This document shows, one piece after another, positions 35,185-45,144 of a DNA stretch of 64,000 bases. Location of the stretch: assembly GCA_025449115.1 (NCBI GenBank), contig JAHLKC010000143.1:39139-103138 (forward strand), given 5' to 3'. Below the pieces are notes generated by a model. It worked only from the letters and a program-made list of their open reading frames with translations. It was not told the origin of the DNA and did no database searches. A program made the translations under genes and the position numbers. Numbering within the stretch: position 1 is the stretch's first letter; every line of letters starts with the position of its first letter. The stretch is from Chytridium lagenaria. Taxonomy: Eukaryota > Chytridiomycota > Chytridiomycetes > Chytridiales > Chytridiaceae.

Positions 35185-36690
35185 ATGTCGTCTACCCAAC
35201 CTCACCTCAAAACCACCACTCCAAACGCTATCATGGACATGTCAACATCACCGCCACCCCTCACCTCAACCCCCGACTCGACGCTCATTGTCCCAAAGAT
35301 TCAAAGATCCTTTGCTCATCAAATCGAATTACCTCCTTCCAACGATGGACTTAACGAATCTTACCAGAAATGCGCTAATTGCTTTGGTACTTGTTTTGGA
35401 TACCTCGGCATGATCCCTTGCTGCTGTTGTTGCTCACCGTTCAGGGTCGTTGAGCAGGGTTTTGTTGGGTTGATTTCGAGGTTTGGTAGATACTATAAGA
35501 GGTGTGTCCTTTATTTACCCCCAGTTCATTTTCCGTTGATTTTTTTTTTATTCGCTTTCCCCGTTTCTTTCAGTCCCCCGCATTATGTTTTCTTTCTTTA
35601 TATGAACGAATTGAATATATACTCACATTTTTTTTATCTTCTTTTGCGATAGTGTTGATCCTGGACTGTGGAGAATCAATCCGATGACAGAGACTATCCG
35701 GCTGGTCGAGATCAAGATTCAGATTGAAGATATTCCTCGTCAAGTCGTCATGTCCAAAGAGTGAGGCCATTTCATCTTCTTGCTCCCTTTTATTCTCGAC
35801 CATAAAAATCATGACCCCCCCCCCCCCCCCCCCCCCCCAATATTTTTCTACATATGACTCTTCTCCTCTAACCGCATAATCATTGCTCAATCATCAGTAA
35901 TGTTCTCATCGATATCGACTCTGTGCTGTTCTGGGAAGTCGTGGAACCTTACACTGTAAGCCTCTCCGTTACTTTTACCACCAACCCGTTCGCATATATC
36001 TCACTCTATTTACTTTGTTCAGGCAACGTTTTTGGTGGCGGATATTCGGAAAGCCATTGTCGAGCGTACCCAAACAACACTTCGCCACATTTTCGGATCA
36101 AGATCACTTCAAGATTGCATTGAGAATCGAGATACTATTGCGCATGAGATTCAGGACATTATTGCGGAGCCGGCGAAATCTTGGGGTGTGAAAATAGAAA
36201 GGTTTGAGAGATTATGGATTTTTTAAGCTTTATATTTCCTTCATTTTATCTTTGTTTTTTGGGGAAGCAGTTTACGAGTCCAACGCTTTCTTATATGTAT
36301 CGCGCTTACTGTTGTTCCTTTCCATATGTACTAACAATTTTTCTTTCCAGCATGCTCATCAAAGACCTTCAATTCAGCGCCGAACTCCAAGAAACCCTCT
36401 CCTCTGCCGCAAAGCAAAAACGAATTGGTGAATCCAAAATCATCATTGCCAAAGCCGAAGTTGAAAGCGCTAAACTCATGCGAGAGGCCTCCGATATCCT
36501 CAACACACCCGCTGCCATGCAGATCAGGTATCTTGAGACTTTGTCGTCTATGGCCAAACATGCTGGAACAAAGGTGGTTTTCATGCCGACGAATGTGGCG
36601 AGTGGAAGTGGGTTGACTGTGGGTGGGATCAATGCTGGGAGGGCGCAGGTGTTGGAGAGTATTGGAGAGATGCCTGTTGGGGATATGTGA
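35185..36690 (+). CDS. SPFH/stomatin-like protein, copy 2
   Basis: Tandem paralogue of the preceding gene. Exons 35185-35501, 35653-35760, 35898-35955, 36023-36201 and 36351-36690. All four intron positions and phases match copy 1, while intron lengths and sequences differ. The coding frame is unbroken through all exons, unlike copy 1. Shared blocks include SFAHQI.LPPSNDGL, CFGTCFGY.GMIPCC.CCSP, QGFVGLISRFGRYYKR, VLFWEVVEPYTATFLVAD and EVESAKLMREASDIL. Differences are concentrated at the N-terminal ~35 residues and the last ~30. The third exon-flanking intron (35761-35897) contains a 24-base C-run. By family, a scaffold of ordered membrane domains; no specific partner can be inferred. Confidence 0.93.
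35815..35838. repeat. 24-base poly-C run in intron
   Basis: Uninterrupted C24 inside the second intron of SPFH copy 2. It is the longest G/C homopolymer in the window and prone to length error. Confidence 0.95.
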
Positions 36691-37347
36691 TATTGGAGGT
36701 AACATATGTATGGCGAGACGTATATGATTTTGTTATCCTTCGTTTGCCTCAATGATTTATAATATTTGTGTTCATTCGACAACGTGAAAGATGGTCTGGC
36801 AGAAGTTATGATTTTTTCTTTTTTCTTCCAACGATCCCTCAGCCAGGACTTATAAACGCGTAAATAGTTACTCAAATATATTCCCGCTAGCCTAATAGCA
36901 TTAATTCTCCGTTTCGCGTTTAACAAAGGATAGGGGAGGTAAAATTCAGACTTTGAATTGTAAGTTCGGCTAACCGCCAACTGTTAAAGCTATTCATTTG
37001 TCGGGGTAAAAAAAGACAACAGTACAATGCAGAGCGCAATGGGAATGGAAAGATTTTTTGTTTCAAAAAGAATAATCAAGTAAAAGAGAATTGGTTTCAT
37101 GTGAACAGAATCTAAATAACAGAAACATATTGAGCACTCCACATTCAATTTTTTAAAAATCCAATCCTTCAAACAACTGCTACTTAGAAACAGGGAGAAA
37201 AAACAGAAGAGTAAATGGTTCAAGTTGCGTTGAACCTACGAAAAAGTGAATATGGTCTAAAAAGAACAGAATGGACGTTGCAGGGAATTATTTATGAGTG
37301 AAAAAAAAACTCGAAAATGTTCAGAAATGGAAAGGAAGATAATAGTT
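36691..37347. other. Interval downstream of SPFH copy 2
   Basis: Ordinary AT-rich 3' regions of two convergent genes. No repeat, RNA gene or coding signal recognised. Confidence 0.5.
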
Positions 37348-39450
37348 TCAAGCGACGATAAGGTTGACGCCGTTGGGAGTGTAAGACAAGTTTCCCACCC
37401 TTGATGCTCTGGAAACCACCAGCAATGGATTTCGCCTCGAAAAGATTAATCAAATCACCCTTTTTGAAACCCTCAAGATCAACAATCAGTTCACCACCTT
37501 CAATAACAAGGTCGCCCTCCACCTTGATAGTCGCTGCCTTGACGGCGATCTTGGAACCTTTCAAGGTGGCAAGATTTCCTTTCACAATGACCCCAGAGGA
37601 GGAAAGGATAAGGGATCCGCCAACGTAAACATCACCCGCACCAATGGATTTCGCAGAGGCTTCAACGGTTCCACCCAAAACGACGAGACCGCCAGTAAAA
37701 GTGTTGACACCCTTGAGTTGAAGGAGACCAGATCCTCGCTTGACCAGCTTGCCAGCCCCAGTGATGTCATTTTTCCAAATGTCGACGGCCGAGAAATCAC
37801 CGAGATCAGCGTTTTGGGTGAAATCGAGATCACCATTGAGTTGGGTAGGACCGGCGGCGGCAACAAAGAGATTCAAACGACCCCAACCCTCCTCGTCGTC
37901 GTTGATGGGGTGACCAGATGGCAAAGCGGTAGACTTGAGAATGGTACGGAGCTGGTCACCAGAGAGGTAAGGGAATCTCGTCTCGAGAAGAACCTCGGAA
38001 CCCTTGGGAACGACTGCAGGTTGGTTAAGCTTTCCGATAATGGGGAACCCGTAATTGGTGCGGAACTTGAGAGTTTCCCAGGTCGCCGCAAGGTCAGCAA
38101 ACTTGTCGTTCTCGGATGTACCGGATACAGCGAGCTTGGCAAGGTAGGTGGTGTCATTGGAACCAAGAGAGTTGAGGAGAAGTTTTCGGGTGAGATCGCG
38201 GGCAGCACGACAACTTCTTTGGATTGCACATAGATGTTTCCAGCGACAAAGGCTGTTGCGTGGGAACGTGCCCCCATGACGTCGAAAGGTGAATGGACAC
38301 CAGCGAGAATACGTTCTCACCGGATTCAGCGGCGCGTGCAACCATCTGTTGGTAACGTTCGGGAAGGACGTAAGCGAGGGCTAGGGACTTGCGGTAGGCT
38401 TCGGCAGTGTGTCCAGAGACGATACCCGTCGGTGCTTGGGACGTTGCTAAGGACGGGACGGATAACATCAGGGACTGAAACTTTGGTGGACCAGCGGTAG
38501 GGTCTAGCATACTTGAAGTAACGCTTGTTGGGTTCAGTAGACGCGTTAATGCCGACCGTGTCTGTTATCATTACTAGTTAGTTTGGAGCAGTGGGGCCAA
38601 AAATTAAATGTCTTTACCAAGGAAGGTCGCGATCGTGTTGAATTCGGGGTTAGTCCTGTCGCCCCAGCCATTTCCATTGTCATCCACACGGAACTGGGTT
38701 GCGTTCTCAGGAACCGTAACAAGGGTGGTGAAAGACCTTGGAGACAGTGAACCAAACGCTCGCGAGAGGGCCCAAGCCGTTAATGAGGTTGTATCCCTTA
38801 CTCCTGCGGTCCTCAAAATAGACATTGGAAACCTGTTCGGGCTTACGAGCTTGAGTGGCGTTTATGCAGTAGTCAATGTTGTGCTTGTGGATGGCTTCCA
38901 GAACGGGTTTGCCGTCGGTAGGGTCCATGGGTATGCCTGACCAGTTGGAAGGATTTACAGCGGGACAGCCGTTGGCAGCTGGAAGGTTGATACCGGCATC
39001 CATCTTGAGAGAGCTTGGCATCCAGAAGTCGAGGATTGGCTTGGTCACGCGGACACCGGCGTTGGTCTCCATATTGATCCAGCATGGGTTGTTGCGCTGG
39101 TTAGTGTAAAAGTTGTCAACAAAGGGGATGACTTTGGAGGGGTCAGGGAAGGGGACAACTTCTTCCGTGCCTAATCCTTTTGGGATAGCGGGAGTGGTAG
39201 AAACTACAGGAGGGACAAAAGAGGTGGTCGTGGTAGGGATGGCAGTGACAACGGGTGAGCCGTAAGATCCGCCAACAGCCGTTTTTGAAGTGGTTGTGAT
39301 GATACTGGGAGCAGCATAGTATCCATCATTAGTACCAGCAGCAGTGCTGATGACGGTGGCGGTAGATGCAGTGGGTTTCTTGATGCAAGCAGCAAGGGAG
39401 AGGTTAGCAGAGGAGACTACGAGTGCGATCAGAACGTTGAGGATGAGCAT
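37348..39450 (-). CDS. Secreted class A/PAP2 acid phosphatase with autotransporter-type beta repeat
   Basis: Starts at 39450 with a signal peptide (MLILNVLIALVVSSANLSLA), then a Ser/Thr-rich linker. The phosphatase signature is complete: K(X)6RP as KRYFKYARP, SGHT in DGIVSGHTAEAYRKSLALAY, and R(X)5H(X)3D as RILAGVHSPFD. After the catalytic part come FPYLSGDQLRTILKSTALPS, DDEEGWGRLNLF and a passenger-type beta repeat: GAGKLVKRGSGLLQLKGVNT, FTGGLVVLGGTVE and further GGSLILSSSG strands. This domain order is known from bacterial acid phosphatases with PATR repeats. No beta-barrel follows. One 56-bp intron at 38617-38562. Frame shifts near 38740, 38440, 38300, 38190 and 37380. Stop read as TGA at 37348. 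Confidence 0.9.
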
Positions 39451-40731
39451 CTTGCAAGATGGGATGGGGTCTAATCTAATGGTAGTATCTATCTGTCTAT
39501 CTATCCAATCCAATTATATGCAGCAAAAGTGCTCTAGGTAATTAATGGTTGACGCGGTCCATGGCATCTTTAACTCTGTCCTTTTTATAACAACAAAAAA
39601 AAAAACAAAGAAAAAAACACCAAAATCCATGTGGAGTTATTTGTGTAGCCGTGTGCTGGACAGAAATGTACAAGGTTCACAACGCGTCTTTGTGTAGCAA
39701 TGAGAACCGGTCCTCAGTGAGTCAGTAGCATAAATTAACGTTGCTACCGAATTTCATCCACGCACCCTCAAAGCTCTTGAACCAAAAAATAAAATGAGTG
39801 AGCTCATCCAGATCATGATAAATACAAACGCACGAATAAATATGAAATGTGTGCTGCAACAACTACATATAATGGTTCCTTTAAGGCTAAATACCAAATA
39901 CTGTCATTGACGCCTTTTTTTTGCTGTTTGATACTGCGGATGAAGCTTTGATTATAGATGGACTTTGGCGGATCAAGCCGTGAGAAGACCTTGGAGTGTT
40001 GGATTAGAGCTAAACGTCATGGTCGGGATATAATCCCTATCCACACGACCACCATGATCATGGTGCGCATTGCTGTAACGCCAAAAAATTGGCACGTGGT
40101 TGATTCCATGGATCTCGTGGTTTTTTTTAAAATACCTATACAGCAAAAATACTGTCCCAAGAGTGGATGGAGATGGGAGGGCTTCGTCAAGCTTGGAGTT
40201 GCCACTGGTGTGAATGAATGTAGATTCTTTCTCTCGGTTTAAACGGTCACTTTTCATTACTTTCCTCATACAACGTAGTTCTTATTTATTGTATGTTCAT
40301 TATCGATCTTGGACAAAGTCAAGGATCTGAAGACTTGAGACGTGATGCTTTAAAATTGACTATGGTCTGGGTTTATATCCATGCAACGTTTCTTTACTGA
40401 CGGTTCATATAGCCTATGTAAAACATCTGATTTGGACGACAGACACTGAGAGGAATAAACGCAATGTAAGTGAGTGCCAAATGATAACACAGACAGTGAG
40501 TTATATATATACATAAATAAACAGGAAAATTCACGTGGAATATCCATAAGGTCATAATTTACTCAGAGTCATGATAAATCCATATTGCTGTCTGGTAATT
40601 GACTATTGAGACCAGCGTCAAGATTTGAGACCGGACCTGGGATGGATTGCATCACCGAAATTAATGATTCTGACGGTTGATGCACATTTGTATATTGAGC
40701 TGAGAGGTGATCCGTTAAATTAAACTATATT
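39451..40731. other. Non-coding interval
   Basis: Includes A-rich tracts at 39594-39618, probably the promoter of the phosphatase gene, and AT-rich DNA. Frames at 39958-40242 and 39973-40269 overlap on opposite strands and look random. No gene, RNA or mobile element recognised. Confidence 0.5.
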
Positions 40732-41275
40732 TCAAGACAGCTTCTCACCATTGGTATAGTTCGCGAATAGAGGATTGTTGATTGCGGTGTTAGAAGCGTT
40801 TATGGTGTTGGAGGTTTCGAGACGGGCAAACACAGGGAGTTCTCGATATGTCTTGAGCTGTTGTCTGTTAAAGTTGTCTCAACAAACGATGCATGGAAAT
40901 AGGGCCTTCGGAAAAAGGCAAAGGAAATTACAAACCTTCTGCTTTCCAGGACTTTTTTCAGCCTTTCAAATTCATTCAACTGCTGCTCTTCAGACATGTC
41001 GATACCAGGGATGGTTTTTAGGTATTGTTGGGCATCTTTTACCATCTGCTTGACTTGGTCAATCTACATATTGAAGGTCGATTAGATGTCAGGAACATTT
41101 CGGACGCCTAACCCATTAAAAAAAATCCTCACCGTCTTCCTCATCTCTGCAACTTGCGCATCCCGACATTATCCGCCTCTGCCATCTTCTTGAACCCCGC
41201 CATCAACGGCGTAATAAAGTCAAGCTTGTCCTTATCCAACTCAAACTCTGTAAACCTTGCCGTCCCATCCTCCAT
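40732..41275 (-). CDS. MED9: Mediator complex subunit 9
   Basis: Middle-module subunit of Mediator, nuclear. Start at 41275: MEDGTARFTEFELDKDKLDF, ITPLMAGFKKMAEADN, then AQVAEMRKT, an intron, IDQVKQMVKDAQQYLKTIPG, IDMSEEQQLNEFERLKKVLE, an intron, and QQLKTYRELPVFARLE to the stop at 40732. The LPGID.S.EEQ..E...L pattern is the signature of Med9. About 130 residues, helical, as usual for the family. One frame shift at about 41160. Divergent from the molybdopterin synthase gene with 46 bp between starts. Confidence 0.82.
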
Positions 41276-41321
41276 TCTTTCCCCAGAACAAAAATTTTGT
41301 TTCTAACCTCCAACATCATAG
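41276..41321. promoter_or_regulatory. 46-bp divergent spacer between MED9 and MOCS2A
   Basis: The two start codons face away from each other across only 46 bp. Both promoters must therefore be compact and shared or reach into the neighbouring coding sequence. No TATA box is visible. Confidence 0.55.
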
Positions 41322-41614
41322 ATGGCATCCATCACTTTCTCTTTTTCGCAGCAGCAAGAGATGCGGCGGGTGGTTCGACGCAGACGCTGGATCTGCCTGA
41401 AACAATGATGGATGAGAATCGTAGAGTTACGCTAAAGAATGTGGTGGAAGTGATGAAGGGGAGGTTTCCGGAGTTGGTTGGGATTTTGGGGACGGCGATG
41501 ATTGCGGTGAATCAAGAGTATGTGGAGAGGGAGGTTTGGATGGGTGGAGGTGGGAATTTGTTTGTGAAGGAGACGGATGAGATTGCGGTTATTCCGCCTG
41601 TTAGTGGTGGATAG
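41322..41614 (+). CDS. Molybdopterin synthase small subunit (MoaD/MOCS2A)
   Basis: Ubiquitin-fold sulphur carrier of molybdenum cofactor synthesis. MASITF at 41322 is followed, after one apparent missing base near 41340, by LFFAAARDAAGGSTQTLDLP, NVVEVMKGRFPELVGILG, MIAVNQEYV and ETDEIAVIPPVSGG. The C-terminal double glycine that becomes the thiocarboxylate is intact and terminal. About 97 residues, normal for the family. Single exon. Confidence 0.93.
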
Positions 41615-42597
41615 GGAGAGATGGGATGAATGGCTGTGTAGCTCTCGCCCCATCCATCTCTTTCATTCTGTCCTTCGATCTGTTTCCTCCCAATCGCTTC
41701 GGTTCTATTGCATCCTGCATAGTAGTTCCGCTATCATATATTAGTTTGAGATGGAATAACTCTTGTAAGTCTGGTTTAGACTTTCAGCAATTAAGCACGC
41801 ATTATTACTCACTACATCATGTTATGGGGCGTTTTTAGGCAAGAAGATGGGGAAAATTGACGCGATAGGAGGGGACGATTGGGAAGGAAAGAGCCAATGC
41901 ATATTTTAGATAAATGTTGTGAGTTCTTATTTTTAATATACATATAAATATAGACAGATATACATTATGTCGTTGATCGTCAGTTTTATGCTAAAAAGAA
42001 GAGACAGCGCTTTGAAACATATAACGTAACATTACATATCCAGATCTCATGTTGGAATATTCGCGAATATTGAGATATCCTAACCGTAAATATTCATTTC
42101 GATAGTTTTTTCTTCTACATCTATCTAAATGTAATAATAGAATCTTTGAATGTTTTAATATGGATACGCCATAAAATGTTCATTCCTACCATGAATTATC
42201 AATAACGCAAAGTCTTTTTTTATGTACTTTTCTTCGCATTTTTGTTTCATTCAAATAAATAGCCCGCAATCGTGCACCTTAACGTGTAATACGAATGTTG
42301 ACAATCTCATAAACAAAAAGAGTTTTGTCGTCGTAAACTTTCGAGAAAGTTCCTGCAAAGCGGGATTAAAATCGTATAAATACTACCTTTACCTACTGCG
42401 ATAAGATCTAATAGCCTAAATCTGCCGAGAGGGAAACCAAGAGCTGCTATTTACCCATAACTGGATATTTATCTGTAAATATCTGCATGCACTCAATAAG
42501 CAATACGCTTTGAGCAAGCTCTCAACCCCCTTTCTTGCACCTTAACGCTAATCTTCTTCTACATGTCATCAAAACAGAAAGCGAGACTCCGAATCAA
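41615..42597. other. AT-rich non-coding interval
   Basis: No coding signal; 41930-42250 is markedly AT-rich. The last part should hold the promoter of the FKBP gene. Nothing else recognised. Confidence 0.5.
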
Positions 42598-44651
42598 ATG
42601 GACAACGCCGAGTTTCCCTCTGTCGAAAAGATGACCTTGGCTCCAGTCGAACTCACACCATCAGACCCCATGGATGTCGACGCATCCGCTGCAGTCGCCC
42701 CAGCCGCAGGGCATTCCTCTCCCGACAAGGAAGCGGACAGTCCTGATCTCGATGATGACGAGCTTGACTCTGATGACAAACCTGATAAGGTGGTCAAGAT
42801 CAAGGACGTCACCAAGGATGGAGGCGTGCTCAAAAAGATTCTTAGGAAGGGGAAGAGTGGGATCGTCCTGAAAAAGGCGATGAGGTGATGGTGACTTACA
42901 TTGGACGACTTGTGCAGGAGGGAAAGGCTGAGGGGGAAGGGGATGAATTTGATCGGAACCAGGATAGACAGAGTCCCTTTACATTCATTCTCGGCAAAGG
43001 TGATATAACCTTCAATTCCTCACTATGACAGTGTGACGTGTACCCTCAAGCTAACAATGGCGTGTCTAACAGGTCAGGTCATCAAAGGATGGGACCGCGC
43101 CGTCAAGACCATGAAGAAGGGCGAGATAGCCCGCGTCACTATCAAACCAGAGTATGGTTACGGCGAGGCAGGAGCTGGCGCCAAGATCCCCCCAACGCTA
43201 CTCTAGAGTTTGACATTGAGCTGTTGGGATTCCGTAATGTCAATGCTCTCACCGATGATGGGCTTGTGACCCTTAAGATGCTTAAGGAATCAGAGTCTGG
43301 CTGGCAAACCCCAAAGGACGGATGGGAAGTTATTGGTAAGGTCCCACGTTTCTCTTCATCACGATTTTATCACATTTTGTTAAGTCGCGCTAAATGTTTT
43401 TGTTTCATTATAGTCAACTACATTGCTAAAGCGGATGGCGTTGAGATTGAACGCGTCAACGACTTCAGCTTTACCGTTGGTTCCAAGGACGCGTCCATCC
43501 CCCCATTCTTCTCAGATGCCATCAAAAGATTCAAAAAGGCCGCATCCTCGAAATCCGATGACGTTGGTCTCCTTACCATCCCACCTCCCCACAGCTCCCG
43601 CTCCAACCCCAACATTCCAGCAAGCGCTGTTCTCACCTACGAGATCTCCATCGACCGCTGGATTGAGGTTGAGGAGCTTGAAGGTGGGGGTGCGTTCAAG
43701 CGGTTGTTGCAGGAGGCAGAGTCGGGGTGGGAAAAACCAAAAGAGGGCGCTCAAGTTCGGGTGAGGCTTTCGGGACGGACAAAGGAAAGTGGGTTTGAAT
43801 TCATCAAGGACGATGAGGCGAAGATTGTGAATATTGGGGATAACTCCCTCCCTGAGGCTGTTGAAGTTGCTTTGGGAACTATGAGGGTTGGGGAAAAGGT
43901 TTCGGTTGTGGCGAACTCGGATTGGGGGTATGGTGCGAAAATGACCAAGGAGCTGGGGCTTGAAGAGGTTGGGAAGGAGGGATATGTGTTTGATGTGGAG
44001 CTTATTGCTATTGAGAGCAAGCCAAAGGAGTCTTATGAGCTGAGCAAGGATGATAAAATTGCGGAATCTGAGAAGCTAAAGGAGGCGGGAAACGTTTACT
44101 TTAAGGACGGAAAGGTCCGAAGTGCTGCGAGAAAGTATGAAAAGGTAAAAAGAAAAAAGCACCTGTGATTTTTACGTTGCGGATATTATAAATATTGATA
44201 TTGTTGTTGTTATTTAGGCATTGAAAAACTTCCAATATGAAAACAACCTCGCCGCTGACGAGAAGAAGCGAGTCAACACCATGAAGCTTCCTTGCCATCT
44301 CAACCTTGCCGCTTGCTACCTTAAGACACAGCAATACGACAAAGTCATTGAAGAAGCCAACAAGGTACATACGGAAATTCCCCACCGACTCCATGTCTTA
44401 ATGTAATCTTTCCTTTTTTAGGCACTGGCCATATCTTCTCGTTCGCCCAAGGCTCTATATCGTCGCGCCCAGGCTCGCCTTCACCGTGTCGAGCTAGACC
44501 AAGCCAAGAGTGATATTGAAAAGGCGATTGATTATGATGCGGAGCAGGGCGGGAATGATCCAGCTCTCAAGCTTTTCTTGAAGCAAATCAACGCTGAGAT
44601 TAAAAGTATGAGGAGAAGGATAAAAAGGTTTACAGGAAGATGTTCCGCTGA
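42598..44651 (+). CDS. FKBP-type immunophilin with TPR repeats (FKBP4/5-like)
   Basis: Peptidyl-prolyl isomerase that binds Hsp90 through TPRs, by family. Exons 42598-42999, 43073-43335, 43414-44144, 44218-44364 and 44422-44651. An acidic N-terminus precedes FKBP domain 1 ([59 protein letters not shown]). A second and a partial third FKBP-like segment follow ([17 protein letters not shown]). The TPR region begins [16 protein letters not shown] and includes [20 protein letters not shown] and [13 protein letters not shown]. The end reads [13 protein letters not shown] with TGA at 44649. A frame shift near 42845 and one in the C-run at about 43190 (KIPPNAT), another near 44608. Typical length of about 560 residues. 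Confidence 0.93.
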
Positions 44652-45144
44652 CAACGAGGATTCCGTTATTATTTATGAAAGGCGTCCTCTATTGGATGCC
44701 TTGACGCTTAATCAAGCATGTGTTATTTTTGGTCATTCTTTTTAGAATGAGCCGACCTTTTTCTTTTGCTGGCTCGAAAGTAATCGGGATAACCCTTTTT
44801 CTCCTAACTCTTTTTTATTGTCATTTGACGTTTCATGTATGCTCCTTAAAAAAAACCCTTTTTGCTTCAAGTATTTTATTTGACCTTTGCTTCTTTTTTT
44901 TTGGAAATACTCACAGGCGCTCGTTTTGTGGACTTTTGTTTTTAAACATCAACACAAAATATACAAAACCTCTGTATCTTATGCCGTCACAGTTCTCGAC
45001 TGGTACAGATCATATGAGCTGCAGAATGAGCTTCGTAGCTTTCACATTGACGCCGACCATTACGTTTTTTGTGATGGTCTCCGTCAAAACGACTGCTGTT
45101 GTCCGAAATCCATACAGATTCAATGTTGCACAACTTCGTATGAC
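44652..45144. other. Interval upstream of golgin gene
   Basis: T-rich DNA then sequence without coding character; open frames at 44720-45163 cross the golgin start but are not conserved in composition. Promoter of the golgin expected here. Confidence 0.45.
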
